DNA from: Thiobacillus sp. UBA2597
GTDB lineage: Bacteria > Pseudomonadota > Gammaproteobacteria > Burkholderiales > Thiobacillaceae
NCBI GenBank assembly: GCA_002339725.1
Contig: DDKN01000011.1
Span: 1-31,783 of the forward strand
DNA: 31,783 nt
Direction: 5' to 3'
The notes beneath the pieces were generated by a model that ran no database searches, was not told where the DNA came from, and saw only the letters and a list, made by a program, of their open reading frames with translations. Positions within the stretch are counted from its first letter, which is position 1. Every line of letters begins with the position of its first letter. The position numbers and the translations under genes were made by a program. This document shows positions 1 through 7,085 of this stretch, in pieces.

Positions 1-652
1 CCGCCGCCACGCCCTTCTGCGGCCCGAACACCGCCGTGGCCCCGAGCGGGCCGCACAACGGGTTCTGCACATCGGTCATCAGGGTGATGCGGCTGTGCTT
101 GAGGCGCGGATCGAGGCCGGCAAAATCCACCCGCTCGAGCCCGGCCAGTCCCGCCGGCGTCGGCGCCACCGGCCGGCCTTCGGCGTCGAGCAGGCGCACG
201 CCGAGCGCCGCCAGCAGGCCGGCGCCGCCATCGTTGATGCTGCTGCCGCCCAGGCCGATCAGGAAGCGGCTGTGGCCGGCAGCCAGGGCATGGCGCAACA
301 ACTCGCCCAGCCCGAGCGTGCTGCGGCTGGCCACCGGCTCGCGGCCGGCCATGGGCAGCCCCACCACGGCCGCGGCCTCCAGCACCACCGTCTCGCCGGC
401 GGCGGTCAGCACCAGGCCATAGGGTGCCTCGACCGGCCGGCCGTCCGCCCCCTGCACCCGTGCCGTCAGCCGTCGGCCGCCGCAGGCGGCGAGCACCGCC
501 TCCAGCGTGCCCTCGCCGCCGTCGGCCATCGGCCGCGCGACGATTTCGACATCGGGCCAGACCCGCCCGAGCCCGGTCGCCATCGCCTCGGCCGCCGCCC
601 GGGCCGACAGGCAGCCCTTGAAGGAATCGGGGGCGAGGACGACCGTCGGCAT
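1..652 (-). CDS. Glycerate kinase, GarK/GlxK family (3' end cut by the window)
   Basis: Phosphorylates D-glycerate with ATP; this family (class II bacterial glycerate kinases) is known to give 2-phosphoglycerate. About 217 of roughly 380 expected residues are visible; the C-terminus lies left of base 1. The N-terminus starts MPTVVLAPDSFKG, the hallmark of the family, followed by MADGGEGT near residue 43 and GLGGSSINDGGAG near residue 150, which are conserved glycine-rich substrate/nucleotide regions. The ATG at 652 lies 24 bp after the upstream universal stress protein gene, so it is probably the distal gene of the same transcript. In context it is the exit step of the cluster, feeding glycerate made by the tartronate semialdehyde and hydroxypyruvate reductases into glycolysis/gluconeogenesis. 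Family call is firm; regiochemistry is from family knowledge only. Confidence 0.93.
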   Translation of the reverse strand, partial: MPTVVLAPDSFKGCLSARAAAEAMATGLGRVWPDVEIVARPMADGGEGTLEAVLAACGGRRLTARVQGADGRPVEAPYGLVLTAAGETVVLEAAAVVGLPMAGREPVASRSTLGLGELLRHALAAGHSRFLIGLGGSSINDGGAGLLAALGVRLLDAEGRPVAPTPAGLAGLERVDFAGLDPRLKHSRITLMTDVQNPLCGPLGATAVFGPQKGVAA

Positions 653-676
653 TAGCGCCTGTCCCGGCAGATGCGC

Positions 677-1105
677 TTACTTGATCAAGGTCACCGGGAT
701 GTCGACCAGATGCGTCACCTTGGTGGTGACCGAGCCCAGCAGCAGGCCGGTGAGCGAGCCCAGGCCGCGCGCGCCCATGATGATCTGGTTGCAGTCCTTT
801 TCCTTGGCATAGGCGGCGATGGTCTCCGCCACCGGCCCGACCCCGATGTGGTAGCGGTAAGGCACCCCGGCCGCATCCAGGGCGGCCCGGGCGCGGGCCA
901 GGGCCTTGATGCCCTCGTCGTGGTAATAGGCCTTGATCTGCTCCTCGCTCACGAACATCTTCACGTCGCCCGAGATGATGGGCAGTTGCACGTTGAGCAG
1001 GTGGATCTCCGGGGCTTCGGCCGCCTCCTTGGCCAGTTCGATCGCCGCCTGCACCGCACGCAGGGAATTGTCGGAGCCGTCGACCGGCAACAGGATCTTC
1101 TTCAT
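677..1105 (-). CDS. Universal stress protein, UspA family
   Basis: A 142-residue single-domain Usp protein of the usual length. It begins MKKILLPVDGSDNS, the typical first strand and loop. Near the C-terminus it carries GARGLGSLTGLLLGS, which fits the ATP-binding signature G-x2-G-x9-G-[S/T] exactly, so it is predicted to be of the ATP-binding Usp class. The in-frame track extends upstream, but the ATG at 1105 is preferred because it gives the canonical Usp N-terminus and is preceded by GAGGGAGAG. It lies 22 bp downstream of the TerC gene and 24 bp upstream of the glycerate kinase. Its role here is unknown; Usp proteins often sit beside transporter or membrane-protein genes as regulators or nucleotide sensors. 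Confidence 0.95.
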   Translation of the reverse strand: MKKILLPVDGSDNSLRAVQAAIELAKEAAEAPEIHLLNVQLPIISGDVKMFVSEEQIKAYYHDEGIKALARARAALDAAGVPYRYHIGVGPVAETIAAYAKEKDCNQIIMGARGLGSLTGLLLGSVTTKVTHLVDIPVTLIK

Positions 1106-1127
1106 GTCTCGCTCTCCCTCAACCGAA

Positions 1128-1847
1128 TCAATTGGCCGGCTTGTCTTCGGCCGCCAGGTCGATGACCTTGGCCGCCGGCTTGGCGGCAAACAGCTTGCCG
1201 AGGGCCACCACCAGGATGGCGCCGAGGATCGGCACCAGGGTGTGCAAGGTGGGGGCATTGGCCGCAACCCAGGGCGCAACCTTGGCATCGCCCACCAGCA
1301 TCTCGCCGCCGATATAGCCGAGCAGCGCGGCGCCCAGGGTGACGATGATGGGGAAGCGGGCGATCAGTTTCAGGATCATGGTGCTGCCGTAGATGATGAG
1401 CGGGATGCTGAGCAACAGACCGATCACCAGCAGGGCGATGTCGCCTTTCGCCGCGCCTGCCACGGCCAGGACATTGTCCACGCTCATCACGAAATCGGCG
1501 ATCACGATGGTCTTGATCGCGCCCCACATGCTGCCCTGGCTCTGGATGCCCTCGCCGTGGCCCTCGTCCGGCAGCAGCAGCTTGACCGCGATCCAGAGCA
1601 GCAGCGCGCCGCCGACCAGCTTGAGGTAAGGCAGGGTCAGCAGATAGACCGCGAAGGCGGTCAGCGTGACCCGCAGGCCGATGGCCGCGGCGCCGCCGAA
1701 GATGATGGCCCGTTTCTGCTGGTGCAGGGGCAGGCTGCGGCAGGCCAGGGCGATGACCAGGGCGTTGTCGCCCGAGAGCAGGATATCCGCGATGATGATC
1801 TGGACCAGGCCGGTCCAGGTCGCGGGATCGTTCAACCATTCCATCAT
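1128..1847 (-). CDS. TerC-family integral membrane protein (YjbE/YkoY-type)
   Basis: A 239-residue, strongly hydrophobic protein with about seven membrane segments. Two internal repeats carry the family's acidic motifs, SGDNALVIALA near residue 25 and SVDNVLAVAGA near residue 120; the Asp residues in such motifs are thought to bind metal. Relatives (Alx/MntP-like TerC proteins, YkoY, YjbE) are linked to manganese export or metal loading of secreted proteins, and to tellurite resistance in the founding member. The start may be the first ATG (1847) or the adjacent second one (1844). Only 27 bp separate it from the preceding dehydrogenase stop, leaving no room for the manganese riboswitch that often precedes this family. 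Why it sits in a C2/C3 acid operon is not evident. Confidence 0.92.
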   Translation of the reverse strand: MMEWLNDPATWTGLVQIIIADILLSGDNALVIALACRSLPLHQQKRAIIFGGAAAIGLRVTLTAFAVYLLTLPYLKLVGGALLLWIAVKLLLPDEGHGEGIQSQGSMWGAIKTIVIADFVMSVDNVLAVAGAAKGDIALLVIGLLLSIPLIIYGSTMILKLIARFPIIVTLGAALLGYIGGEMLVGDAKVAPWVAANAPTLHTLVPILGAILVVALGKLFAAKPAAKVIDLAAEDKPAN

Positions 1848-1874
1848 GTGATGCCGACTCCTCGAATTCCGACT

Positions 1875-2822
1875 TCAAACGACGTTGCGCGGCGCGCCGG
1901 CAACGAAAGACTCGATATTGTCCACCAATTGGTCCGCCAGCGCCTGCATCGCCTCGCGCCCGGACCAGGCCACGTGCGGGGTGAGGATGAAGTTGGGCAG
2001 ATCCAGGTCCAAGAGCGGGTTGCCCGTGCGCGGCGGCTCGACCGCGAGCACGTCGAAGCCGGCCCCGGCGATGCGCCGCGTCTTCAGGGCCTCGATCAGG
2101 GCCGCCTCGTCGACCAGGTTGCCGCGCGCGGTGTTGATCAAAATCGCCGAGGGCTTCATCAGACCGAACTCGCGCGCGCCGATCAGGTGCCGGGTCTCGG
2201 CCGTGAGCGGGGTGTGCAGCGAGATCACGTCGGCCTCGCGCAGCACCGCATCGAACGCGGTATAGCCCTCGCGCACCGACGGCGCCCCCTTGTGCTCGGC
2301 CACCAGCACGCGCATGCCGAAGGCCTCGGCCAGCCGCTCCATGGCCTGGCCCAGCGTGCCGTAGCCGATCAGGCCCAGGGTGCTGCCGAAAAGGTCGTGG
2401 ATCGGCCGGGTGAACAGGCAGAACTGCTCGGCCTGCTGCCACAGGCCGGCGCGCAGGTCCTCGCGCCAGCCCAACAGGTTGCGGCGCAGGGCCAGGATCA
2501 GCATGAAGGCGTGCTCGGGCACGGTGTGCACGGCATAGCCGCGGATGTTGCTGACCACGATGCCGTGTGCCCGGCAATAGGCCAGGTCGATGATGTCGGT
2601 GCCGGTGGCCGCCACCGCGATCATCTTCACCGACGGCGCCTGGGCCAGCAGCTCGCCGGTGAGCCTCACCTTGTTGCTGACCACGATGTCGGCGCCCCGG
2701 ATGCGCTCGACCACCTGCTCGGACGCGGTCTGCGGATAGTCGACCCACGCGTGCTCGAAGGCCGGCGCCCGCAGATCGGCGACCAGACTCGCACGATCGA
2801 GAAAGACGATTTTCCGTTTCAT
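1875..2822 (-). CDS. D-2-hydroxyacid dehydrogenase, glycerate dehydrogenase/hydroxypyruvate reductase-like
   Basis: A 315-residue NAD(P)-dependent D-2-hydroxyacid dehydrogenase. The Rossmann motif LGLIGYGTLGQ lies near residue 148, followed after about 20 residues by an acidic residue (VLVAEHKG), which suggests NAD(H) preference. Catalytic elements are visible as Arg in NTARGNLVDE, Glu in VEPPR and His in LTPHVAWSG. Overall it most resembles glycerate dehydrogenases (HprA type) that interconvert hydroxypyruvate or glyoxylate with D-glycerate or glycolate. It is separated from the upstream tartronate semialdehyde reductase gene by a 106-bp spacer carrying an inverted repeat. Substrate choice among hydroxypyruvate, glyoxylate and other 2-oxo acids is inference. 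Confidence 0.9.
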   Translation of the reverse strand: MKRKIVFLDRASLVADLRAPAFEHAWVDYPQTASEQVVERIRGADIVVSNKVRLTGELLAQAPSVKMIAVAATGTDIIDLAYCRAHGIVVSNIRGYAVHTVPEHAFMLILALRRNLLGWREDLRAGLWQQAEQFCLFTRPIHDLFGSTLGLIGYGTLGQAMERLAEAFGMRVLVAEHKGAPSVREGYTAFDAVLREADVISLHTPLTAETRHLIGAREFGLMKPSAILINTARGNLVDEAALIEALKTRRIAGAGFDVLAVEPPRTGNPLLDLDLPNFILTPHVAWSGREAMQALADQLVDNIESFVAGAPRNVV

Positions 2823-2834
2823 TTGAAAACTCTC

Positions 2835-2910
2835 ACCGCAAAGGCCGCAAAGCGCGCAAAGAAATATTCCCTCTTTGGTTTTCTTTGCGATCCTTCGCGT
2901 CCTTCGCGGT
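2835..2910. repeat. Intergenic inverted repeat, copy 1 (ACCGCAAAG family)
   Basis: The left arm (2835-2864) begins ACCGCAAAGGCCGCAAAG and the right arm (2879-2910) ends CCTTCGCGTCCTTCGCGGT, its near reverse complement. An A/T-rich loop of about 14 bp lies between. Transcribed from either strand it would form a long imperfect hairpin. A second copy of the same family lies at 17677-17808 in the same gene cluster. It sits between the tartronate semialdehyde reductase and glycerate dehydrogenase genes, so it may affect termination or mRNA stability there. Similar repeats are familiar from many proteobacterial intergenic regions. Confidence 0.8.
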
Positions 2911-2928
2911 TAACAATGGTTTTAAACC

Positions 2929-3810
2929 TCACCGCTCCATGCCCGAGGCGCGTTCGAGGATCTTCATCACCGCCGCCGAGTCCTGCTCGGCCTCGCCCAG
3001 GCCCATCAAGGCATTGAGGTGCTGCATCACCAGGGCGGCGCCGGGCAGGGCCAGACCGAGTTCCTTCGCGGTCTGCAACACGATGTTCATGTCCTTCTGG
3101 TGGAGTTTGGTCTTGAAGCCGGGCTTGTACGCGTTGTCGAGCATGCGCTTGCCGTGCACCTCCAGGATGCGGCTGCCGGCGAAACCGCCCATCAGGGCGT
3201 CGCGCACGCGGGCCGGGTCGACCCCGTTCTTGCGCGCGAACAGCAGGGCCTCGGCCACGCCCTCGATGGTCACCGCCACCACGATCTGGTTGCAGGCCTT
3301 GGCCACCTGGCCGGCACCGTTGTCACCGACCAGCACGATGTTCTTGCCCATGGCCTCGAACACCGGCTTGACCCGCTCGAACACCGCCGGCTTGCCGCCG
3401 ACCATGATCGACAGCGTGGCGTTGATGGCGCCGATGTCGCCACCCGACACCGGCGCATCCAGCATTTCCACGCCCTGGGCGGCAAGCTTTTCCGCCATCA
3501 CACGGGTCGCGGTGGGCGAGATGGTGCTCATGTCGACCACCACCGAACCCGCCTGGGCGCCCTGGGCCACGCCGTTTCCGCCGAAGATCACCTGCTCGAC
3601 GTCCGGCGTGTCCGACACCATGATGATGCTGATTTCGGCCTGGCGCGCGGCCTCGGCCGGCGAGGTGCAGGCGATGCAGCCGGCCGCCACCGGCTCGGTC
3701 ATCGATTCCGGCCGCCGGCCGTGGACGAAGACCTGGTGCCCGGCCTTGCGCAGGTTGATGGCCATGGGCTTGCCCATGATGCCCATGCCGATGAATGCCA
3801 CGTTCGCCAT
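2929..3810 (-). CDS. glxR: 2-hydroxy-3-oxopropionate (tartronate semialdehyde) reductase
   Basis: A 293-residue beta-hydroxyacid dehydrogenase that reduces tartronate semialdehyde to D-glycerate with NAD(P)H. The N-terminus has the cofactor motif VAFIGMGIMGKPMA. The substrate motif LDAPVSGGDIGA lies near residue 118, the presumed catalytic Lys is in GAGQVAKACNQ near residue 169, and the C-terminal half carries YKPGFKTKLHQKDM, closely matching E. coli GarR/GlxR. The ATG at 3810 is chosen over an upstream in-frame TTG (3816) because AAGGAG lies 7 bp before it. An alternative is 3-hydroxyisobutyrate dehydrogenase (MmsB), since mmsA is in the same cluster, but sequence similarity and the glycolate oxidase and glycerate kinase neighbours favour GlxR. 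Confidence 0.9.
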   Translation of the reverse strand: MANVAFIGMGIMGKPMAINLRKAGHQVFVHGRRPESMTEPVAAGCIACTSPAEAARQAEISIIMVSDTPDVEQVIFGGNGVAQGAQAGSVVVDMSTISPTATRVMAEKLAAQGVEMLDAPVSGGDIGAINATLSIMVGGKPAVFERVKPVFEAMGKNIVLVGDNGAGQVAKACNQIVVAVTIEGVAEALLFARKNGVDPARVRDALMGGFAGSRILEVHGKRMLDNAYKPGFKTKLHQKDMNIVLQTAKELGLALPGAALVMQHLNALMGLGEAEQDSAAVMKILERASGMER

Positions 3811-3838
3811 GATCAATCTCCTTCCTATCGAGCGACGA

Positions 3839-4795
3839 TCAACTAAACAACCAAACCCAGACCGGCAGCAACAGGGCGAACAGCAGCGTGCTCCAGCCCA
3901 GCAGCAGCGCCACGGTCTCGGTATCCAGATGAAAACGATCGGCCAGCAGCACCGAGGTGGTCATGGCCGGCATGCCCGCCTCGAGGATCGCGGCCCGATG
4001 CTGCTCGCCCAGGCTGAAGCCGTGGCCCGCGAGCGCGATCAGGCCCCAGACGATGAGCGGCATCAGGACGAGCTTGACCGCCACCACCGCCAACACCGCG
4101 CGGCTTGGCCGCAGGCGGCCCCAGGGCATGGCCAGGCCGAGCACGAACAGGAGCACCGGGATGGCGGCCTGCCCCACCATGCGCGCGGCATCGGCCAGGG
4201 GGGCGAGTTCGAGACCGGACAGGTTGAGCGCCACCCCGAGCACGAAGGCCCAAACCGGCGGCAGGCGCAACAGGATGGTCGTCACCGGATGCACCGGGCC
4301 GCTCACGTCTGAAGCCCCCAATCGGGTGGCGATCCACACCCCCAGGGTCCAGACGATGGGGGTGAAGGCCAGCACGTCGGCGAACACCGCATAACGCTCG
4401 CCGGCGTGGCCGTAGAGAAAGCCCAGCACCGGGTAGCCGATCAGGAGCACGTTGCCGAACATGCCGCAGAGCAGGAGCGCGGCGCGCGTGCGATTGGGCA
4501 GATCTTTTCCCAGCGGCGAGCGGTAGAGCGCGAGATAGAGCACAAGCCCGGTGGCCAGGGTGCCGAGCAGGAGATAGAACGGCACCGTGAGCAGGGCCCG
4601 GTCGATCCGGGCGGTGGCCGCGGCGGCGAAGATCAGCGCCGGCAGGAAGAGATAGACCGCCAGGGTACTCAGGTAATTGCGCAGGACCGGGGCCGGAATC
4701 TCTGGATGTACCCGCTGCCACAGACCGCCGGCGCCGATCAAAATGACCAGCGGCAGCCAGACGCGGTAGAGCAGATCGGCCAGGCCGTCGATCAT
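3839..4795 (-). CDS. AEC-family (auxin efflux carrier-like) membrane transporter
   Basis: A 318-residue hydrophobic protein of the usual length for the AEC/MleP family, with about ten predicted membrane segments in two halves. Recognisable features are the opening segment VWLPLVILIGAGGLWQ, and late in the protein HRAAILEAGMPAMTTSVLLA, a signature of bacterial AEC carriers. Characterised bacterial members move malate, malonate or other small carboxylates, so a carboxylate substrate fits the cluster. The start ATG (4795) overlaps the amidase stop by ATGA, indicating translational coupling. It gives the cluster a second, non-TRAP carboxylate carrier. Direction of transport and substrate cannot be read from sequence. 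Confidence 0.9.
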   Translation of the reverse strand: MIDGLADLLYRVWLPLVILIGAGGLWQRVHPEIPAPVLRNYLSTLAVYLFLPALIFAAAATARIDRALLTVPFYLLLGTLATGLVLYLALYRSPLGKDLPNRTRAALLLCGMFGNVLLIGYPVLGFLYGHAGERYAVFADVLAFTPIVWTLGVWIATRLGASDVSGPVHPVTTILLRLPPVWAFVLGVALNLSGLELAPLADAARMVGQAAIPVLLFVLGLAMPWGRLRPSRAVLAVVAVKLVLMPLIVWGLIALAGHGFSLGEQHRAAILEAGMPAMTTSVLLADRFHLDTETVALLLGWSTLLFALLLPVWVWLFS

Positions 4796-6090
4796 GCCGG
4801 CCGCCCGGAAAAACCGATGCGCCCGGCGCACCAGGCGGCACAGGCGAGCAGCCGGGCATCCTCGTTCAGCGCGCCCACCAATTGCAGGCCGAGCGGCAGG
4901 CCCTGCGGCCCCAGGCCGACCGGGAAGGTCAGCGCCGGCATGCCGGCCAGGCTCCAGAGGGTGCAGAAGCTCGGACTGCCGGTGTGCGCCAGGGTGGCGG
5001 GTGCCTCGCCGGTCGCAGGCGGCGTGACGATGGCATCGGCCTCGCCGAGGCATTCGGCCAGGGCCAGACGCAATTCCAGGCGCCGGGCGACGGCGGCGCG
5101 GTAACTGGCCGAGTCGATGGCCAGGCCCTCGGCGATGAGCTGCCTGAGCGGCGCGCTCATGCGCGCCGCGTGTTCCACGTGCAAAGGCACCAACTGCTTG
5201 GCGGCCTCGAAGGCCATGATGGTGCGGTGCACGGCATGGCCCTGGGCCAAAACGGCGGGCAATTCCTGTTCCACCACCTCGGCCCCCGCTGCGCGCAGGG
5301 CGGCCAGATTCGCCTCGAACATGCGCTGCTGCGCCGGTTCGGCCTCGGGCCAGACCGGCGAGCGCACGGCGAGCAGGCGGGGCGGCCGGGCCAGGGGCGC
5401 CACTTGTGCCAGCCCGGCATCGTCGGCCAGCACCGCGGCGAGCGGGCCGGCGTCCGTCACCTCGCGCACGAACAGGCCGACCTGATCCAGGGTGACGCTG
5501 AAGCGCTGGATGCCGGCCGTCGGCACGCGGCCCGCGCTGGGCTTGAAGCCGACCACGCCGCAATAGGCGGCCGGCCGGATGACCGAGCCGTTGGTCTGGG
5601 TGCCCAGCGCCGCCGGCACCATGCCGGCCGCCACCGCCGCGGCCGAACCGCTGGAGGAACCGCCGGGAGTATGCGCTAGGTTCCATGGGTTGCGGGTCTT
5701 GCCCGGGCTGGCATAGGCCAGCTCCGCCGTCACCGTCTTGCCCAGCACGAAGCCGCCCGCCGCCTCGATGCGCTGCACCACCGCGGCCGAGGCCTCGGGC
5801 ACGAAGCCCTCGAAAATGGGCGAGCCCATGCCGGTGGGGATGCCGGCGGTGTGCATGATGTCCTTGATGCCGATGGGAATGCCATGCAAAAGGCCCTGGG
5901 CCGGCGCGGCATCCGCGGCGCGCGCCTTGGCCCGCGCGGCCTGCGGGTCGCACCAGGCCCAGGCGCCGATTTCGGCCTCGCGTTCGGCGATGCGGGCCAG
6001 GCAGGCCTCGGTCAGCGCCGCGCTGGAAAACGCACCCTGACGCAGGCCGGCGCTGAGGGTGCGCAAACCGGAATCGGACAGTGCCGTCAT
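4792..6090 (-). CDS. Amidase signature-family hydrolase
   Basis: A 432-residue amidase-signature enzyme. The Ser-cisSer-Lys triad is visible: Lys76 in GIPIGIKDI, cis-Ser145 in TPGGSSSGSA, and nucleophile Ser169 in LGTQTNGSVIRPAA. The 24-residue spacing between the two serines matches the family. Such enzymes hydrolyse carboxamides to acid plus ammonia. Substrates vary widely and cannot be predicted; GatA-type tRNA amidotransferase is unlikely because no gatB or gatC is adjacent. The ATG at 6090 follows the upstream dehydrogenase by 17 bp; a much longer in-frame upstream extension is only antisense or shadow reading of the neighbours. In this cluster it might release a hydroxy or dicarboxylic acid from an imported amide (inference). 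Confidence 0.9.
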   Translation of the reverse strand: MTALSDSGLRTLSAGLRQGAFSSAALTEACLARIAEREAEIGAWAWCDPQAARAKARAADAAPAQGLLHGIPIGIKDIMHTAGIPTGMGSPIFEGFVPEASAAVVQRIEAAGGFVLGKTVTAELAYASPGKTRNPWNLAHTPGGSSSGSAAAVAAGMVPAALGTQTNGSVIRPAAYCGVVGFKPSAGRVPTAGIQRFSVTLDQVGLFVREVTDAGPLAAVLADDAGLAQVAPLARPPRLLAVRSPVWPEAEPAQQRMFEANLAALRAAGAEVVEQELPAVLAQGHAVHRTIMAFEAAKQLVPLHVEHAARMSAPLRQLIAEGLAIDSASYRAAVARRLELRLALAECLGEADAIVTPPATGEAPATLAHTGSPSFCTLWSLAGMPALTFPVGLGPQGLPLGLQLVGALNEDARLLACAAWCAGRIGFSGRPA

Positions 6091-6107
6091 CGCCGGGCCC
6101 TGGCGGA

Positions 6108-7082
6108 TCAACCCCGGACTTCCGGGTTCAGAAGATTGGGCGGCGTCTCCCCGTTCAGGGCGGCGACCAGGTTCTGTGCCGCAAGCATGGCCATGTTGCG
6201 CCGGGTCACCTCCGACGCGCTGGCGATGTGCGGGGTGAGCACGACGTTGTCGAAGCCGAGCAGCTCGGCATTGAGCCTGGGCTCGCCTTCGTAGACGTCG
6301 AGCCCGGCCGCGCCGATCCGCCCGTCCTTCAGGGCCGCGACCAGGGCCGCATCGTCCACCACGCCGCCGCGCGAGGCGTGGATGAACACCACACCCGGCT
6401 TCATGCGCGCGAACTCGGCCGCGCCGATCAGATGATGCGTTTGCGGCGTATAGGGCGTGTGCACGGTCAGGATGTCCGCCTGCGCCAGCAGCTCGTCCAG
6501 GCTGACATAACGGGCATTGAGCGCCCGCTCCTGCTCTTCCGGCAGCCGGCTGCGGTTGTGATAGAGCACCGGCATGTCGAAGCCCAGGGCCCGGCGCGCC
6601 ACCTTCTGGCCGATGCGGCCCATGCCCAGGATGCCGAGCGTGGCATGGTGCACATCGGTGCCGAGGAACTGCTTGAGCTGCCAGCCCGTCCAGCGGCCGG
6701 CGCGCAGATAGCGCTCGGCCTCGGTCACGCGCCGGGCGGCGGCCAGGATCAGCGCCCAGGTGAAGTCGGCGGTGGCGTCGTCGAGTACGCCCGGGGTGTT
6801 GGTCGCCAGCACGCCGTGCGCGGTGCAGGCCGCCAGGTCGAAGTTGTTGAAGCCGACCGCGATGTTGCACACCGCCCTGAGATCGGGGCACCGGGCCAGC
6901 AGCTCCGCGTCGATGCGGTCGCTGATAGTGGTCAGCGCCCCGGCCTTGCCGGCCAGGCGCTGCGCCAGTTGCGCCGGCGTGAACGGCACGTCGCCCTGAT
7001 TGGCCTCGACCTCGAACTGCTCGCCGAGGAAGGCGAGCACCTCGTCGAACACCTCGCGCGTGACCAGGATCTTCGGCTTCAT
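6108..7082 (-). CDS. D-2-hydroxyacid dehydrogenase, glyoxylate/hydroxypyruvate reductase (GhrB-like)
   Basis: A 324-residue enzyme of the same superfamily as the gene at 1875-2822 but clearly a different subgroup. The Rossmann motif LGILGMGRIGQKVA lies near residue 148. The second strand ends in YHNRSR, with Asn-Arg in place of the NAD-specific acidic residue, which suggests NADPH. Catalytic Arg (ASRGGVVDD), Glu (YEGEP) and His (LTPHIASAS) are all present. E. coli GhrB-like enzymes reduce glyoxylate, hydroxypyruvate and 2-ketogluconate. It starts 3 bp after dctM, so the reductase is probably co-translated with the TRAP transporter and may act on the imported 2-oxo acid. Confidence 0.9.
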   Translation of the reverse strand: MKPKILVTREVFDEVLAFLGEQFEVEANQGDVPFTPAQLAQRLAGKAGALTTISDRIDAELLARCPDLRAVCNIAVGFNNFDLAACTAHGVLATNTPGVLDDATADFTWALILAAARRVTEAERYLRAGRWTGWQLKQFLGTDVHHATLGILGMGRIGQKVARRALGFDMPVLYHNRSRLPEEQERALNARYVSLDELLAQADILTVHTPYTPQTHHLIGAAEFARMKPGVVFIHASRGGVVDDAALVAALKDGRIGAAGLDVYEGEPRLNAELLGFDNVVLTPHIASASEVTRRNMAMLAAQNLVAALNGETPPNLLNPEVRG

Positions 7083-7085
7083 GGC

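Noticed and set aside
1848..1874. Manganese (yybP-ykoY) riboswitch before the terC gene.
   Set aside because: Only 27 bp lie between the preceding stop and the start, too short for that RNA.
933..3017. A 694-codon plus-strand frame.
   Set aside because: Antisense to usp, terC and the dehydrogenase; runs straight through the inverted repeat; no recognisable domain.
2929..3810. 3-hydroxyisobutyrate dehydrogenase (MmsB) pairing with mmsA.
   Set aside because: Motifs in the middle and C-terminus match GarR/GlxR better, and the glycolate and glycerate neighbours support that; kept as the alternative.
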